Of a stretch of DNA of 64,000 nt, positions 42,457-52,147 are shown in pieces (the first letter of the stretch is position 1; each line of letters begins with the position of its first letter). This DNA comes from CAZYEI01 sp964646425 (GTDB taxonomy: Bacteria > Bacillota_I > Bacilli_A > RFN20 > JAISJY01): NCBI GenBank assembly GCA_964646425.1, contig CAZYEI010000001.1, positions 14,418-78,417 of the forward strand, read 5' to 3'. The position numbers and the translations under genes are program-made. Below the pieces are notes generated by a model, which did no database searches, had not been told where the DNA came from, and saw only the letters and a program-made list of their open reading frames with translations.

Positions 42457-44349
42457 CTATGTATTTAATCCTTTAAATTGTGTATCATATAATTTTTTAT
42501 AAACACCTTTTATACTTAAAAGTTCATTATGATTACCTTGCTCAACAACACGACCTTTATCTAAAACAACAATTAAATCTGCATCTTGAATTGTTGATAA
42601 TCTATGGGCAATAATTATTGATGTACGATTCTTCATTAGTTTTACCATCGCATCTTGGATTCTTTTTTCAGTTCTTGTATCGACGCTTGAGGTTGCTTCA
42701 TCAAGAATTAATATCTTAGGATTAGCTAAAACAGCTCTTGCAATGGTCAATAATTGACGTTGACCTTGACTTATATTCGTTGCCCCTTCAGTTAGCATCG
42801 TTTTCTTTCCATTTGGAAGTTTATTAATAAAAGAATCACAATTAGCAAATTTTAACGCTTCATCAATCTCGATATCACTAGCATTACTTCTACCATACTT
42901 AATATTATTTTCTATTGTATCCCCAAATAAAATCGGATCTTGAAGTACTATTGAAATCGCCTCTCTTAACTGTCTTTTAGAAACTTTAGAAATATCTTTA
43001 CCATCAATTTTTATTACTCCAGAATCAACATCATAAAATCTTAATAATAAATTAACAATTGTTGTTTTACCAGAACCAGTCGCTCCAACAAAAGCTATTT
43101 TATGTCCAGGTTTTATATAAAGATTTAAATTTTTAATCACCGGTACATCTTTAGAATAACCAAAATTGACATCTTCAAAATCAATTCTTCCAATAATCTT
43201 TTCATTATTTAATTCATCACCATCAAATTTTTCAATATCTTCATCTAAAATATCAAAAATTCTTTCAGCACACGCTAATGCAGTTACAATTGAAGTATAT
43301 AAATTAGCAATTTCATTTATTGGACGAGTAAATTGTTTAGTAGTAGTTAAAAACATAATTACAATAGGAATTGTTAAAGGATTGCCATTAAGAGTATTTC
43401 CGATTCCATTAACAATAAATAATGCTCCGAATATACAAACTAAGAAATAACCTATATTTCCAATAAAATTCATTATAGGTCCCATCGCACCACCAAGAAT
43501 TTGTGCATTAATTGCTGTTTTGGTAAATTGGTTAGAATACTCATTAAATTCATTGATTGCTTCTTTTTGTCGATTATTTGTAATAACAGTTTTATAGCCC
43601 GTAACCATTTCTTCAGTTTGCGTATTTAATTTTCCAAGAATTGTCTGTTGCTTTTTAAACAAAGGACTAACATGTTTTGACATAAATCGTGTAAATAATA
43701 AAGTTAAAACTAAAACAATTAACGAAACACAAGTTAATAACGGAGAATACCAAATCATGATACCTAAGCACCCTAAAATAGTTAATATACCTGAGATTAA
43801 GGAAGTAATCGATGAAGAAATAGCACTAGAAACACTATCAACATCATTTGTCATACGGGACATTATGTCACCATATTGATTTTTATCCAAATAAGAAACT
43901 GGCAAATAAACTATTTTAGCGAATAAATCATCACGCATTTTTCTTACAGTTTTATTTGCTATATAAGTTCCTAATAGAGAAGAAAAATATTGAAGAATCG
44001 AGTAAATAATATAAGTAATTAATAAGATAATTAGATATGAAAAAAACTTTTCCTCATTTGGTAATTCTGTAAAAACTTTATTCTCATAATCATAAATTCC
44101 TAAAGCTCCCACAACATCTTTGATTAAAATATTTGTATATAAATTAGCTAAAGTATAAAATATCACAATAATTATTAATGAAATAAACAACAAATTCGAA
44201 CTAGTTACATATCCTAATAATCTCTTAATTGCTTTTTTAGTATTTTGTGGTTTTTCTTTGTGCTTTGCAAATCTTGAAGCAGGACCACCAGGTCTTCCCA
44301 TCATTCTTTTTTCTTGCATTTGGCTACGTTCATTTTTAGGCTCATTCAT
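42457..44349 (-). CDS. ABC exporter, half-transporter B
   Basis: The 630-residue protein has a cytoplasmic head rich in Gly, Pro and basic residues (R-P-G-G-P-A-S-R-F), six membrane helices (about 50-345) and an ATPase domain. The ATPase has G-A-T-G-S-G-K-T-T (Walker A), signature I-S-Q-G-Q-R-Q, I-L-D-E-A-T-S-S-V-D and the H-loop. It likely pairs with the half-transporter encoded one base upstream to export drugs, lipids or peptides; the substrate is unknown. This is the subunit with the canonical catalytic Glu. It ends in TAG. Confidence 0.93.
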   Translation of the reverse strand: MNEPKNERSQMQEKRMMGRPGGPASRFAKHKEKPQNTKKAIKRLLGYVTSSNLLFISLIIIVIFYTLANLYTNILIKDVVGALGIYDYENKVFTELPNEEKFFSYLIILLITYIIYSILQYFSSLLGTYIANKTVRKMRDDLFAKIVYLPVSYLDKNQYGDIMSRMTNDVDSVSSAISSSITSLISGILTILGCLGIMIWYSPLLTCVSLIVLVLTLLFTRFMSKHVSPLFKKQQTILGKLNTQTEEMVTGYKTVITNNRQKEAINEFNEYSNQFTKTAINAQILGGAMGPIMNFIGNIGYFLVCIFGALFIVNGIGNTLNGNPLTIPIVIMFLTTTKQFTRPINEIANLYTSIVTALACAERIFDILDEDIEKFDGDELNNEKIIGRIDFEDVNFGYSKDVPVIKNLNLYIKPGHKIAFVGATGSGKTTIVNLLLRFYDVDSGVIKIDGKDISKVSKRQLREAISIVLQDPILFGDTIENNIKYGRSNASDIEIDEALKFANCDSFINKLPNGKKTMLTEGATNISQGQRQLLTIARAVLANPKILILDEATSSVDTRTEKRIQDAMVKLMKNRTSIIIAHRLSTIQDADLIVVLDKGRVVEQGNHNELLSIKGVYKKLYDTQFKGLNT

Positions 44350-44350
44350 T

Positions 44351-46093
44351 TTATTTATCCTCCTTTAATTGAGATAAATAGATATCACGATAAACATTTG
44401 ACTTTTGCATAAGTTCTTCATGACTACCAATTGATTCAATTTGCCCATTATCTAGCACCATAATTCTATCAGCGTTTTTAGCAGTAGCAATTCTTTGAGC
44501 AACAATTATTTTAGTTATATTAGGCATTTTTTCATTTAATTCTCGATATAAATTAGCTTCAGTCACCAAATCAAGAGCACTTGTCGAGTCATCGAAAATT
44601 AAAATTTCTGGTTTTCTTAAGATTGCTCTAGCAATTGATAGTCTTTGCTTTTGTCCCCCAGATAATGATGCGCCTTTTTCAGCAACAAATTCATCATATT
44701 TCAAATCTTTTTCAACAATAAAGTTATTAGCTTGAGCAATTTTAGCTGCTTTTATAATTTCTTCATTGCCAATATTTTCAACACCAAAAGCAATATTTTC
44801 TTTAATAGTACCTGCAAATAATTCTGATTTTTGTAAACAAATACCTACAATATTTCTTAAATCTTCTTTCTTATATTTTTTTACGTTAACATTATCAACC
44901 AACACTTCACCATCAGTTGAATCATAAAATCTAACCAACAAATTAACCAATGTTGATTTACCACAACCAGTTGAACCGACAATTGCCAATGTTTCACCTG
45001 CGTTTATTTTAAAAGTAAGATTGTTCAAAACATTATTACTTGTCAAAGGATATTTAAAAGAAACATTTTTAAATTCTATAACTCCCTTTTCTTTTTTGTT
45101 ACTTATATCAAAATCACCATCTAATAATTCTGGAATAGTCTCTAATACTTCACTAATTCTAGAACTAGAAGCATATGCTTTAGCAATATTTGTAAACATC
45201 ATTCCCAACATCATAATTGACATACAAATCATAGAAATATATGTAACTGCTTGAGTGATTTGTCCGACAAGAATTTCAGGACCGACGATTGATTTAGCGC
45301 CATCAATTATTGCAGTTCCACCAATGTAGTAAATAATTATTTGAGCAAAATAAACAATCAAATTAAGTAATGGCATCAAAAAAGAGGTAATCTTTCCGAC
45401 ATATAAATTTTCACCAGTATAATCATCATTTACCTTTTTAAATCTATGATATTCATAATCTTCTTTGCAAAAAGCCTTAACAACTCTAGCACCAGTTACA
45501 TTTTCATGCATTACGGTATTTACTCTATCTAACTTTTCCTGAATTTTTTTAAAAACAGGGAAAACAAGTTTCATAAAAATAATTAATAATATTATTTCAA
45601 TTGGTAAAATAATTAATAATATTATTCCAAATTTTTTAGTAATGGAAAGCGTAAAAATAATTCCAAGTATAAAGAAACTTAATGCTCTTACTAAGCCTCG
45701 CAAGCACATTGAAATCATATTTTGAATTTGCGTAATATCATTGGTTACTCTCGTAACAAGTGAACCGGTCTTAAAATTATCTGCTTGATGACTAGATAAA
45801 TTCATAATTTTATCAAATACAGCTTTTCGCAAATCATTGCCAAATTTAAAACTTGCAATATTCGTAAAAACATTAGCAAGAATCCCTCCAATCACACCAC
45901 ATATCAAAATAATTATCATTATTAGTCCATATTTAATGATATTATTAAAATTATTTGTTGAAATACCAAAATCAACAATTTTTTGCATATAAGAAGTTAA
46001 AAACATATCCATTGCAACTTCTACTATCATAAATAATGGGGCAAGAAGTGCAAAATACCAGTATTTTTTTAAATACTTTAATATCTTAATCAT
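44351..46093 (-). CDS. ABC exporter, half-transporter A
   Basis: The 580-residue protein has six membrane helices (about 15-300) and an ATPase domain with V-G-S-T-G-C-G-K-S-T, L-S-G-G-Q-K-Q-R and L-I-F-D-D-S-T-S-A-L-D. The residue after the Walker B Asp is Asp instead of Glu, so this subunit should have the degenerate site typical of heterodimeric exporters. It overlaps the MarR gene by eight bases, so regulator and pump are co-made. Confidence 0.93.
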   Translation of the reverse strand: MIKILKYLKKYWYFALLAPLFMIVEVAMDMFLTSYMQKIVDFGISTNNFNNIIKYGLIMIIILICGVIGGILANVFTNIASFKFGNDLRKAVFDKIMNLSSHQADNFKTGSLVTRVTNDITQIQNMISMCLRGLVRALSFFILGIIFTLSITKKFGIILLIILPIEIILLIIFMKLVFPVFKKIQEKLDRVNTVMHENVTGARVVKAFCKEDYEYHRFKKVNDDYTGENLYVGKITSFLMPLLNLIVYFAQIIIYYIGGTAIIDGAKSIVGPEILVGQITQAVTYISMICMSIMMLGMMFTNIAKAYASSSRISEVLETIPELLDGDFDISNKKEKGVIEFKNVSFKYPLTSNNVLNNLTFKINAGETLAIVGSTGCGKSTLVNLLVRFYDSTDGEVLVDNVNVKKYKKEDLRNIVGICLQKSELFAGTIKENIAFGVENIGNEEIIKAAKIAQANNFIVEKDLKYDEFVAEKGASLSGGQKQRLSIARAILRKPEILIFDDSTSALDLVTEANLYRELNEKMPNITKIIVAQRIATAKNADRIMVLDNGQIESIGSHEELMQKSNVYRDIYLSQLKEDK

Positions 46094-46517
46094 AATAGTC
46101 CCCCTTTAAAACTTCTATCATTTTATCCAGTATTACATTAAAAATTTGTAATTCTTCATCAGTGATTGCCGACTCCATTAAGCTATCAACTTCTTTAAAA
46201 AGTTTTTTAAATTTTTTACTTTGTTCTTCACCTTTATCAGTTAAAGATATTATTGTTTTTCGATTATCATTTAATGATTTTTTTCTAGCAATTAATTTAT
46301 CATTTTCTAAATTAGATAAAGTAATGGAAATTGTTGAAGCCTTCATTTTCAAAAAATCACAAATATCTTTTTGAGTTATTTCCAAATTGCGATTTTTATC
46401 TAAAAATTTAATAATTTGGAATTGTGTTACACTCATTCCACTTTTTATCACTTTGCTTTTAACTGTTTCTCCAAACAACTTTGAAACTTCTTTTATTCTG
46501 TATCCTATCGGTTCCAT
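46086..46517 (-). CDS. MarR-family transcriptional regulator
   Basis: The 143-residue protein has the MarR winged helix at about 35-100 (I-T-Q-K-D-I-C-D-F-L-K-M-K-A-S-T, then D-N-R-K-T-I-I-S-L-T-D-K-G-E wing). It probably represses its own operon and the ABC exporter and is released by a ligand. The start is the ATG at 46517 with AAAGGAG just upstream; a longer frame to 46532 overlaps that site. A perfect palindrome lies in its promoter. Confidence 0.92.
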   Translation of the reverse strand: MEPIGYRIKEVSKLFGETVKSKVIKSGMSVTQFQIIKFLDKNRNLEITQKDICDFLKMKASTISITLSNLENDKLIARKKSLNDNRKTIISLTDKGEEQSKKFKKLFKEVDSLMESAITDEELQIFNVILDKMIEVLKGDYYD

Positions 46518-46541
46518 AGTTTCTCCTTTCATATCAATATA

Positions 46542-46570
46542 ATTATATATTTAGTTTTAAAACTAATCAA
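46542..46570 (-). promoter_or_regulatory. Promoter of the marR-ABC exporter operon
   Basis: On the minus strand TTGATT (46570-46565), a 17-base spacer and TATAAT (46547-46542). The spacer is filled by the palindrome at 46551-46566. Confidence 0.75.
46551..46566. promoter_or_regulatory. Probable MarR operator TTAGTTTTAAAACTAA
   Basis: A 16-base perfect palindrome lies between the -35 and -10 of the marR operon. Its size and position fit an autoregulatory MarR dimer site. Confidence 0.65.
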
Positions 46571-46591
46571 CAATAAAATATATATTTTACT

Positions 46592-46619
46592 TTGCAAATC
46601 ATCAAAATCATGCTAAAAT
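46592..46619 (+). promoter_or_regulatory. Promoter of the GNAT-like gene
   Basis: TTGCAA (46592-46597), a 16-base spacer and TAAAAT (46614-46619) lie 24 bases before the ATG, divergent from the marR promoter. Confidence 0.5.
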
Positions 46620-46643
46620 TATAACGCTGGAGTGTGAAATATT

Positions 46644-47774
46644 ATGATAACAATTAAAGAAGTAGTTACAAAAAGCGATATAAAGAAATTCGTAAAATTT
46701 CCTTTGAAATTATACAAAGATAGCAAAAATTTTATTCCTCCTCTTACTGGAGATGAGATTAATAGTTTTAACCCAAAGAAAAATTATTCATATACTTATG
46801 GTGAAACAAAATTATGGTTAGCATATAAAGATGGCGAAATTGTTGGACGTATTGCTGGTTTAATTAATTTTGCATATAATAAAAAAACTGAAAGCAATAT
46901 TTTAAGATTTAATCATTTTGATGTTATTGATGATATCGAAGTATCAAAAGCCCTATTTAACGAACTAGTTGCTTGGGGAAAAGAAAAGCAATGTACCGAT
47001 ATTATGGGACCAATTGGTTTTAATGATTTTGATCATCAAGGATTTTTAATCGAAGGATATGATCAACCAGGAATGTTTATTACAATCTATAATCATCCAT
47101 ACTACATTGAACATTTAGAACAACTTGGTTTTATCAAAAAAGTAGATTGGGTTGAATATAAAATTGGAGTTCCTAAGGAAATTGACCCTCGAATTGAAAA
47201 AGTATGTACATTCTTAGAAAAAAGAGGTATTAGATGTTTAAAACTTAAAAATAAAAAACACTTAATGCAATATATTTATAAAGCATTTGACACATATAAT
47301 GATGCTTTTGCACCATTATTTGGTACAGTTCGTTTGCCTAAAGAACAAATAGATCGCATTGTAAAACAATATTTACCTCTATTAGACTTGGATTTAGTAT
47401 TTGTTGTAGTAAATGATAAGGATGATGTAATAGCTTTTGGTGTATGTATGCCTAGTTTTGCTGAAGCATCTAAAAAAACTAATGGAAAATTATTCCCATT
47501 CGGATTCATACATTTCTTAAAAGCAATTAAAAAATCAAAAATTATGGACATGTATTGGATTGCAGTACATCCTACTTATCAAAAATTAGGTGTTAATGCT
47601 CTTATTCTTGCAGAAGCAATTAAAGCTGCTAAAAAGAAAGGAATTGAATTTGCAGAAACAGGTCCAGAACTAGAAGAAAATTTTGCTGTTCGTTCACAAT
47701 GGAACAATTTTGATGCAGAATTAATTAGAAAACGTCGATGTTTTACAATAAATATTAATGAAGTAAAATTATAA
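46644..47774 (+). CDS. GNAT-superfamily-like protein (YghO type)
   Basis: The 376-residue cytosolic protein has an N-terminal GNAT-like part (W-L-A-Y-K-D-G-E-I-V-G-R-I-A-G at about 58-72). A C-terminal acetyl-CoA-type fold includes W-I-A-V-H-P-T-Y-Q-K-L-G-V-N at about 305-318. The conserved middle block G-P-I-G-F-N-D-F-D-H-Q-G is typical of a family found in many bacteria with no firm function. I infer an acyl or acetyltransferase; the substrate is unknown. CTGGAGTGTG precedes the ATG. Confidence 0.75.
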   Translation: MITIKEVVTKSDIKKFVKFPLKLYKDSKNFIPPLTGDEINSFNPKKNYSYTYGETKLWLAYKDGEIVGRIAGLINFAYNKKTESNILRFNHFDVIDDIEVSKALFNELVAWGKEKQCTDIMGPIGFNDFDHQGFLIEGYDQPGMFITIYNHPYYIEHLEQLGFIKKVDWVEYKIGVPKEIDPRIEKVCTFLEKRGIRCLKLKNKKHLMQYIYKAFDTYNDAFAPLFGTVRLPKEQIDRIVKQYLPLLDLDLVFVVVNDKDDVIAFGVCMPSFAEASKKTNGKLFPFGFIHFLKAIKKSKIMDMYWIAVHPTYQKLGVNALILAEAIKAAKKKGIEFAETGPELEENFAVRSQWNNFDAELIRKRRCFTININEVKL

Positions 47775-47809
47775 GGTTTGACATTTTTCTGAAATTAAAC
47801 AAAAAAGTG

Positions 47810-47838
47810 TTGAAATTACTTATCTAATATGATAATAT
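47810..47838 (+). promoter_or_regulatory. Promoter of rpmB
   Basis: TTGAAA (47810-47815), a 17-base spacer and TAATAT (47833-47838) lie about 47 bases before the ATG. Confidence 0.7.
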
Positions 47839-47885
47839 AAATAAGCATTTATGAACAAAACTTACTGTGAAGGGGGAAGAACAAG

Positions 47886-48071
47886 ATGTCAAGAGTATGT
47901 GTATTAACTAACAAAGGTCCTATGAGCGGAAATAAGCGTTCTCACTCATTAAGAGCTACTAGACGTAGCTGGGGCGTAAACTTACAAAAAGTTAAAGTTA
48001 ACATTAATGGTAAAGTTACTACTATTAAAGTTTCAGCTAGAGCTCTAAGAACCCTTAAAAAAGCAGGTTAA
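47886..48071 (+). CDS. rpmB: 50S ribosomal protein L28
   Basis: The 61-residue large-subunit protein starts M-S-R-V-C-V-L-T-N-K-G-P and carries S-G-N-K-R-S-H-S, then W-G-V-N-L-Q-K-V. The Cys at position 5 is kept, but the second pair of a CxxC zinc ribbon is missing, so it is the C-minus form. AAGGGGG precedes the ATG. The gene is followed by a strong terminator. Confidence 0.97.
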   Translation: MSRVCVLTNKGPMSGNKRSHSLRATRRSWGVNLQKVKVNINGKVTTIKVSARALRTLKKAG

Positions 48072-48080
48072 TTAATATTA

Positions 48081-48110
48081 AAAAAGAGGGAAATTCTCCC
48101 TCTTTTTATT
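48081..48110 (+). terminator. Terminator of rpmB
   Basis: AAAAAGAGGGA pairs with TCCCTCTTTTT around a five-base loop, ending in a T run. The MATE gene begins 20 bases later and may use read-through or an unseen promoter. Confidence 0.85.
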
Positions 48111-48130
48111 TCCTAAAAAGGAGGTTAAAT

Positions 48131-49474
48131 ATGAATCATACTATTAGAAAAAACATTATTCAATTATTTTGGCCGATTTTTTTAGAAACATTACTTATGA
48201 CACTTGCCGGAAGCGTTGACACTTGGATGATTTCTAATGTAAGTGACAATGCTGCAGGAGCAATTGGTACAAGTAACACCTTTATTGCTTTATTTGTAAT
48301 TTCATTTAGTATAATTAGCAGTGGTGTTATGGCTGTAATGACTCAATATATCGGTGCCAAAAAAGAAAGTGTTGCAGTTAGAGCATTTAAACTCGGATTA
48401 GTTCTTAATTTAATACTTGGAATGGTTATTTCTTCTATTTTGTTTTTTTTCGCTGAGGATTTATTACATTTAATGAGTGTTAACAAAATTCAATTTAATG
48501 ATGCTTTAACTTATACTAAAATTATTGGAGCCACTGTCTTTTTAAACTCAATTACTCCAATATTCAGTTCTTATTTAAGAGCCTTCGGTAGAACATCACT
48601 TCCAATGATTTCATCATTAGTTGCAAATTTATTAAATGTTGTTTTTAATGCAATTTGGATTTTTGGCTTATTTGGAGCTCCTAAATGGGGAGTAATGGGT
48701 GTTGCTTTGGCCACGGTTATTTCAAAAATTTTTAATTTGGCACTAAATATATTATTTTCGATATTTCTAATTAAAACAAATAAAGATAAATATCAAATAT
48801 CAAACATCAATATTTTAAAACAAATTATCAAAATAGGTATGCCAGCTGCCCTTGAAACAACACTATATAATTTAGCAATGACATTAGTTTCTAAAATGAT
48901 TAATTCAATGGATAATGAGGGACTAAATAATACTGCAAGATCTTATGCACAAACCATTACAAATTTTTCTTATGTTGCTGGTGTTTCATTAGCACAAGCC
49001 AATGCTATAATGGTTGGCTGGGCAATTGGTGAAGAAAAGCAAGATGACGCTTATAAATTTACTTTAAATAGATTAAAATACGGACTAGTGATAAGTATAA
49101 TTTGTTCAACAATAATTGCACTTTCTTCTTCTTATATTCTTTCTTTATTTACTAAAAATCCTGAGATTATTAGATTATGTAAAATAATTTTATTTATTGA
49201 TATAGTTTTGGAATTAGGAAGAGTGACCAATTTAACAATTGGGCTTGCTCTAAAAACTTCTGGTGATGCATTATATATTGTAATAACAGGAATTATCTTT
49301 ATGTTCATCTTTGGTGTTGGTCTTTCTTATATTTTTGGTATTTCACTAAAAATGATGGTAGTTGGTTGCTACATTGGGCTTGCCGCTGATGAATTGATGA
49401 GAGGGTTTTTAGCACTTATTCGCTGGAAATCAAAAAAATGGACTACTAAGGGCTTAATAAAAAACCAAGCATAA
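48131..49474 (+). CDS. MATE-family efflux transporter
   Basis: The 447-residue membrane protein has 12 hydrophobic segments in two similar halves. MATE landmarks are W-P-I-F-L-E-T-L-L near the start, the S-V-D-T-W-M-I-S block in helix 1 and the matching I-G-M-P-A-A-L-E-T-T at about 236 in the second half. It probably expels cationic compounds using a Na+ or H+ gradient; the substrate is unknown. AAGGAGG precedes the ATG. Confidence 0.92.
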   Translation: MNHTIRKNIIQLFWPIFLETLLMTLAGSVDTWMISNVSDNAAGAIGTSNTFIALFVISFSIISSGVMAVMTQYIGAKKESVAVRAFKLGLVLNLILGMVISSILFFFAEDLLHLMSVNKIQFNDALTYTKIIGATVFLNSITPIFSSYLRAFGRTSLPMISSLVANLLNVVFNAIWIFGLFGAPKWGVMGVALATVISKIFNLALNILFSIFLIKTNKDKYQISNINILKQIIKIGMPAALETTLYNLAMTLVSKMINSMDNEGLNNTARSYAQTITNFSYVAGVSLAQANAIMVGWAIGEEKQDDAYKFTLNRLKYGLVISIICSTIIALSSSYILSLFTKNPEIIRLCKIILFIDIVLELGRVTNLTIGLALKTSGDALYIVITGIIFMFIFGVGLSYIFGISLKMMVVGCYIGLAADELMRGFLALIRWKSKKWTTKGLIKNQA

Positions 49475-49475
49475 A

Positions 49476-49530
49476 AAAACGTATGTCAAGTTATGGTGAA
49501 GAATTTTCCCACAACTTACATACGTTTTTA
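49476..49530. terminator. Bidirectional terminator between the MATE gene and the hydrogenase operon
   Basis: ACGTATGT and AAGTT pair with AACTT and ACATACGT around a loop, with an A run before and a T run after, so it works on both strands. Confidence 0.85.
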
Positions 49531-49531
49531 T

Positions 49532-50959
49532 TTATTTTAAAACACCAATAGCATCAGAAATTGTTTTTTCCATTGCTTCTTTACCATATTTATCAACTTC
49601 ATTTTTATCTTTAGCTTCATGAGTAAGGTTACAAGGTCCCCCAATACAACCTCCAACGCATGCCATACCTTCGACAAAGTTGTTTGGTAATGCTCCACGA
49701 GACGCTTTCATCAAAGCCATTTTACATTGTTCAATTCCATCACAAACGAGAGGATTAATAATTGATGTATCTAGGTTCATTTCAGTTGCTGCTTGTTTTA
49801 CAGCATCTGTTAATCCTCCGATACGAGCAAAAATACGGCCAAAATATGATGCATTATCTAAATAGTCTAATGGTAATGTTGACATATCAATTTCTTTTGA
49901 ATCGATTAGTGCTTGTAATTCCTCAAAAGTTAATACTGAATCAACATATGGTTTAACCTTTTCTTTTTGCATCTCCATTTTTTTAGCAGTACATGGTCCG
50001 ATAAAAACAATTTTACTTGTTGGATCAATTTCTTTAATATATTTTCCCAACTCAGCCATTGGCGAAAAATTATGAGAAATTTTATCTACCATTGTTGGAA
50101 AGTTTTTCTCGATAAAACTAACAAATGCAGGACAACAAGAACTTGTTAAGAAACCTTTTTCATATAATTCTTTTGTTTCTTTCATTGCAACCATATCAGC
50201 TCCAAGTGCTGCCTCTACAACACTATAGAAACCAAGTTGTTTCATTGCACTGACTACTTGGCCCAATTTAATTGCAGGAAATTGAGCTGAAATTGAAGGA
50301 GCAACAATAGCATATACCTTATATTTACTATTTTGTTCACTCTTTTTAATCATATCAATTACTTCAACAATATATGATTTATCATTAATAGCTCCAAATG
50401 GACATTGATAAACGCATGCCCCACATCTAATACACTTTTCTTCAGATATTTGAGCAGCATGTGTATCTTCATTCATTGAAATTGCTTTAACCTTACAAGC
50501 ATTTTCGCATGGTCTTTTTCTATTGCCAATTGCATTATATGGACACACATTTGAGCATAATCCACAATTAACACATTTTGATTTATCAATATGTGCTTTT
50601 AGATGTTCATCAAATGTAATTGCACCTTTTCTACATGCATTAGCACATCTATGAGCTATACATCCTCGACAAGCATCAGTAACATAATAACCACCAACAG
50701 GACATTCATCACAAGCAATATCGATTACTTCAATAACATTAGGATTGTTTTTATCGCCACCCATTGCTAGTTTAATTCTTTCACCAACAATTGCTCTTTC
50801 CTTATATACACAACAACGCATTGTTGCTTTTGGTCCTGGAACAATTTCTTTAGGAATTTCTGTAAAACATTCCATTAATCTATCTTCAAATGCATGTTTA
50901 GCTACGCTTTTCAAAACATTATACTTTAATAATTGAACGGTTGTATCAAACTTCGCCAT
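49532..50959 (-). CDS. Monomeric [FeFe] hydrogenase, group B-like
   Basis: The 475-residue iron-sulfur protein has several Cys clusters in the first 200 residues, including C-V-N-C-G-L-C-S-N-V-C-P and C-I-R-C-G-A-C-V-Y-Q-C-P for 4Fe-4S. The H-cluster motifs are T-S-S-C-C-P (Cys 275/276), G-P-C-T-A-K-K (Cys 323) and E-G-M-A-C-V-G-G-C (Cys 434, 438). L1 has an extra Ser and L2 has G-P-C in place of M-P-C, which points away from group A. It should make or take up H2 with ferredoxin. Maturases HydE/F/G are not in the window. It is the last gene of the rex operon, 12 bases after the SpoIIE gene. Confidence 0.9.
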   Translation of the reverse strand: MAKFDTTVQLLKYNVLKSVAKHAFEDRLMECFTEIPKEIVPGPKATMRCCVYKERAIVGERIKLAMGGDKNNPNVIEVIDIACDECPVGGYYVTDACRGCIAHRCANACRKGAITFDEHLKAHIDKSKCVNCGLCSNVCPYNAIGNRKRPCENACKVKAISMNEDTHAAQISEEKCIRCGACVYQCPFGAINDKSYIVEVIDMIKKSEQNSKYKVYAIVAPSISAQFPAIKLGQVVSAMKQLGFYSVVEAALGADMVAMKETKELYEKGFLTSSCCPAFVSFIEKNFPTMVDKISHNFSPMAELGKYIKEIDPTSKIVFIGPCTAKKMEMQKEKVKPYVDSVLTFEELQALIDSKEIDMSTLPLDYLDNASYFGRIFARIGGLTDAVKQAATEMNLDTSIINPLVCDGIEQCKMALMKASRGALPNNFVEGMACVGGCIGGPCNLTHEAKDKNEVDKYGKEAMEKTISDAIGVLK

Positions 50960-50971
50960 TCTAACTTCCTC

Positions 50972-52147
50972 CTAAAAATAACTGACTTTAATTTTTTTAT
51001 TCATTTTTTCAAGACACTTAGATAAATCTTCAACTAATTGCATCTTTATATTAAATGTAATAGGTAATTCTGGATTTTGGTGGGCAGGATTTATTGCCTT
51101 ACCAACAAAGAAATTAATATCAGTTGCTTCTTCAAACAATACTTTTGCGATTTTTGAAGCGCCATCATGACGATAATTCCATTCATAATAAAATTCATTA
51201 TCATTTAAGTAATCTTTAGCATATTCTAAAACCTTTGCAAAAGTAATAACCCCTTCTGTAACTAAGTCTATACCTTCAATTTTAGCCATTGGAGGAATAT
51301 CAGGAGATAAACTTTCTAAATCAACTTCTATTTCTTTACCTAAATATTTTGCCACAATATTTGATGTAGTGCCACCACAAACAATATGTTTTCCATCTTT
51401 TCCTAAGAAAAGCGATAACATTTTATTATCATTAGCTGAATCAACTGGAGGCCCAATCAATAAATTAACTGGCTTTCTTTCTCTAATTTTAATGGCACAA
51501 ACTGTTGTATCATCACCAGGTTTAAATGCATATAATTGATTGCATTTATCAAGCAATAATGTTGCTGTAGACTTTGCCGAACGATCATTTTCAAAGTTTT
51601 CTTCCATAAATTTAACAATATTCTTTCTAGTCCAACCTAAATTTAATGATTGTCCAACACCAGCATGAATTGCGCCATCACTCATAAGCACGAAAACATC
51701 ATCTTTCATTAATGATATTCTTGCCTTATATATTGTTTTCCCCTCAATTTCTAAAGCCGTTTCTGGATATGCTCTACTTAATCCATTTCGCAATAAAATA
51801 ACTGAAGGATTATCAAAATTAATAATTTCAGCTTCGGAATTATTAACAATACGTAAAATTGTGAAAGTCGAATAAGCTAATTTTCTAACTTCACAAATTG
51901 GTAATGTTGAAGCAATTGTGGAAACACATTCTTCAAGCGGCATATTACTCGCCATCATAGTTGAAATAATCGTTGAAGTTAAGGTAGATAAAATACTAGC
52001 TTTAACCCCACTTCCAAGACCATCAGCAAGCACAATAACCGTAGATTGCTCATTTTCTTGCTCAATTATTTTTATGTGATCACCACATAATTGTTCGCCA
52101 TATTTATTAACACTAGAATAACCGATTTCTGTTGTAAGATTATTCAT
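50972..52147 (-). CDS. SpoIIE-type PP2C serine phosphatase
   Basis: The 391-residue protein has a PP2C-like SpoIIE domain at about 1-200 with V-L-A-D-G-L-G-S-G (metal-binding Asp about residue 40), L-M-S-D-G and G-D-D-T-T-V. A C-terminal part of unknown fold follows. Such phosphatases travel with sensory hydrogenases in Clostridia and are thought to pass the hydrogen signal to Ser/Thr phosphorylation. It overlaps the sensory hydrogenase gene by eight bases, so the two are coupled. It ends in TAG. Confidence 0.88.
   Translation of the reverse strand: MNNLTTEIGYSSVNKYGEQLCGDHIKIIEQENEQSTVIVLADGLGSGVKASILSTLTSTIISTMMASNMPLEECVSTIASTLPICEVRKLAYSTFTILRIVNNSEAEIINFDNPSVILLRNGLSRAYPETALEIEGKTIYKARISLMKDDVFVLMSDGAIHAGVGQSLNLGWTRKNIVKFMEENFENDRSAKSTATLLLDKCNQLYAFKPGDDTTVCAIKIRERKPVNLLIGPPVDSANDNKMLSLFLGKDGKHIVCGGTTSNIVAKYLGKEIEVDLESLSPDIPPMAKIEGIDLVTEGVITFAKVLEYAKDYLNDNEFYYEWNYRHDGASKIAKVLFEEATDINFFVGKAINPAHQNPELPITFNIKMQLVEDLSKCLEKMNKKIKVSYF

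Noticed and set aside
47776..47781. TTGACA just after the GNAT-like gene as an rpmB promoter
   Set aside because: No -10 follows at 16-18 bases; the pair at 47810-47838 is better.
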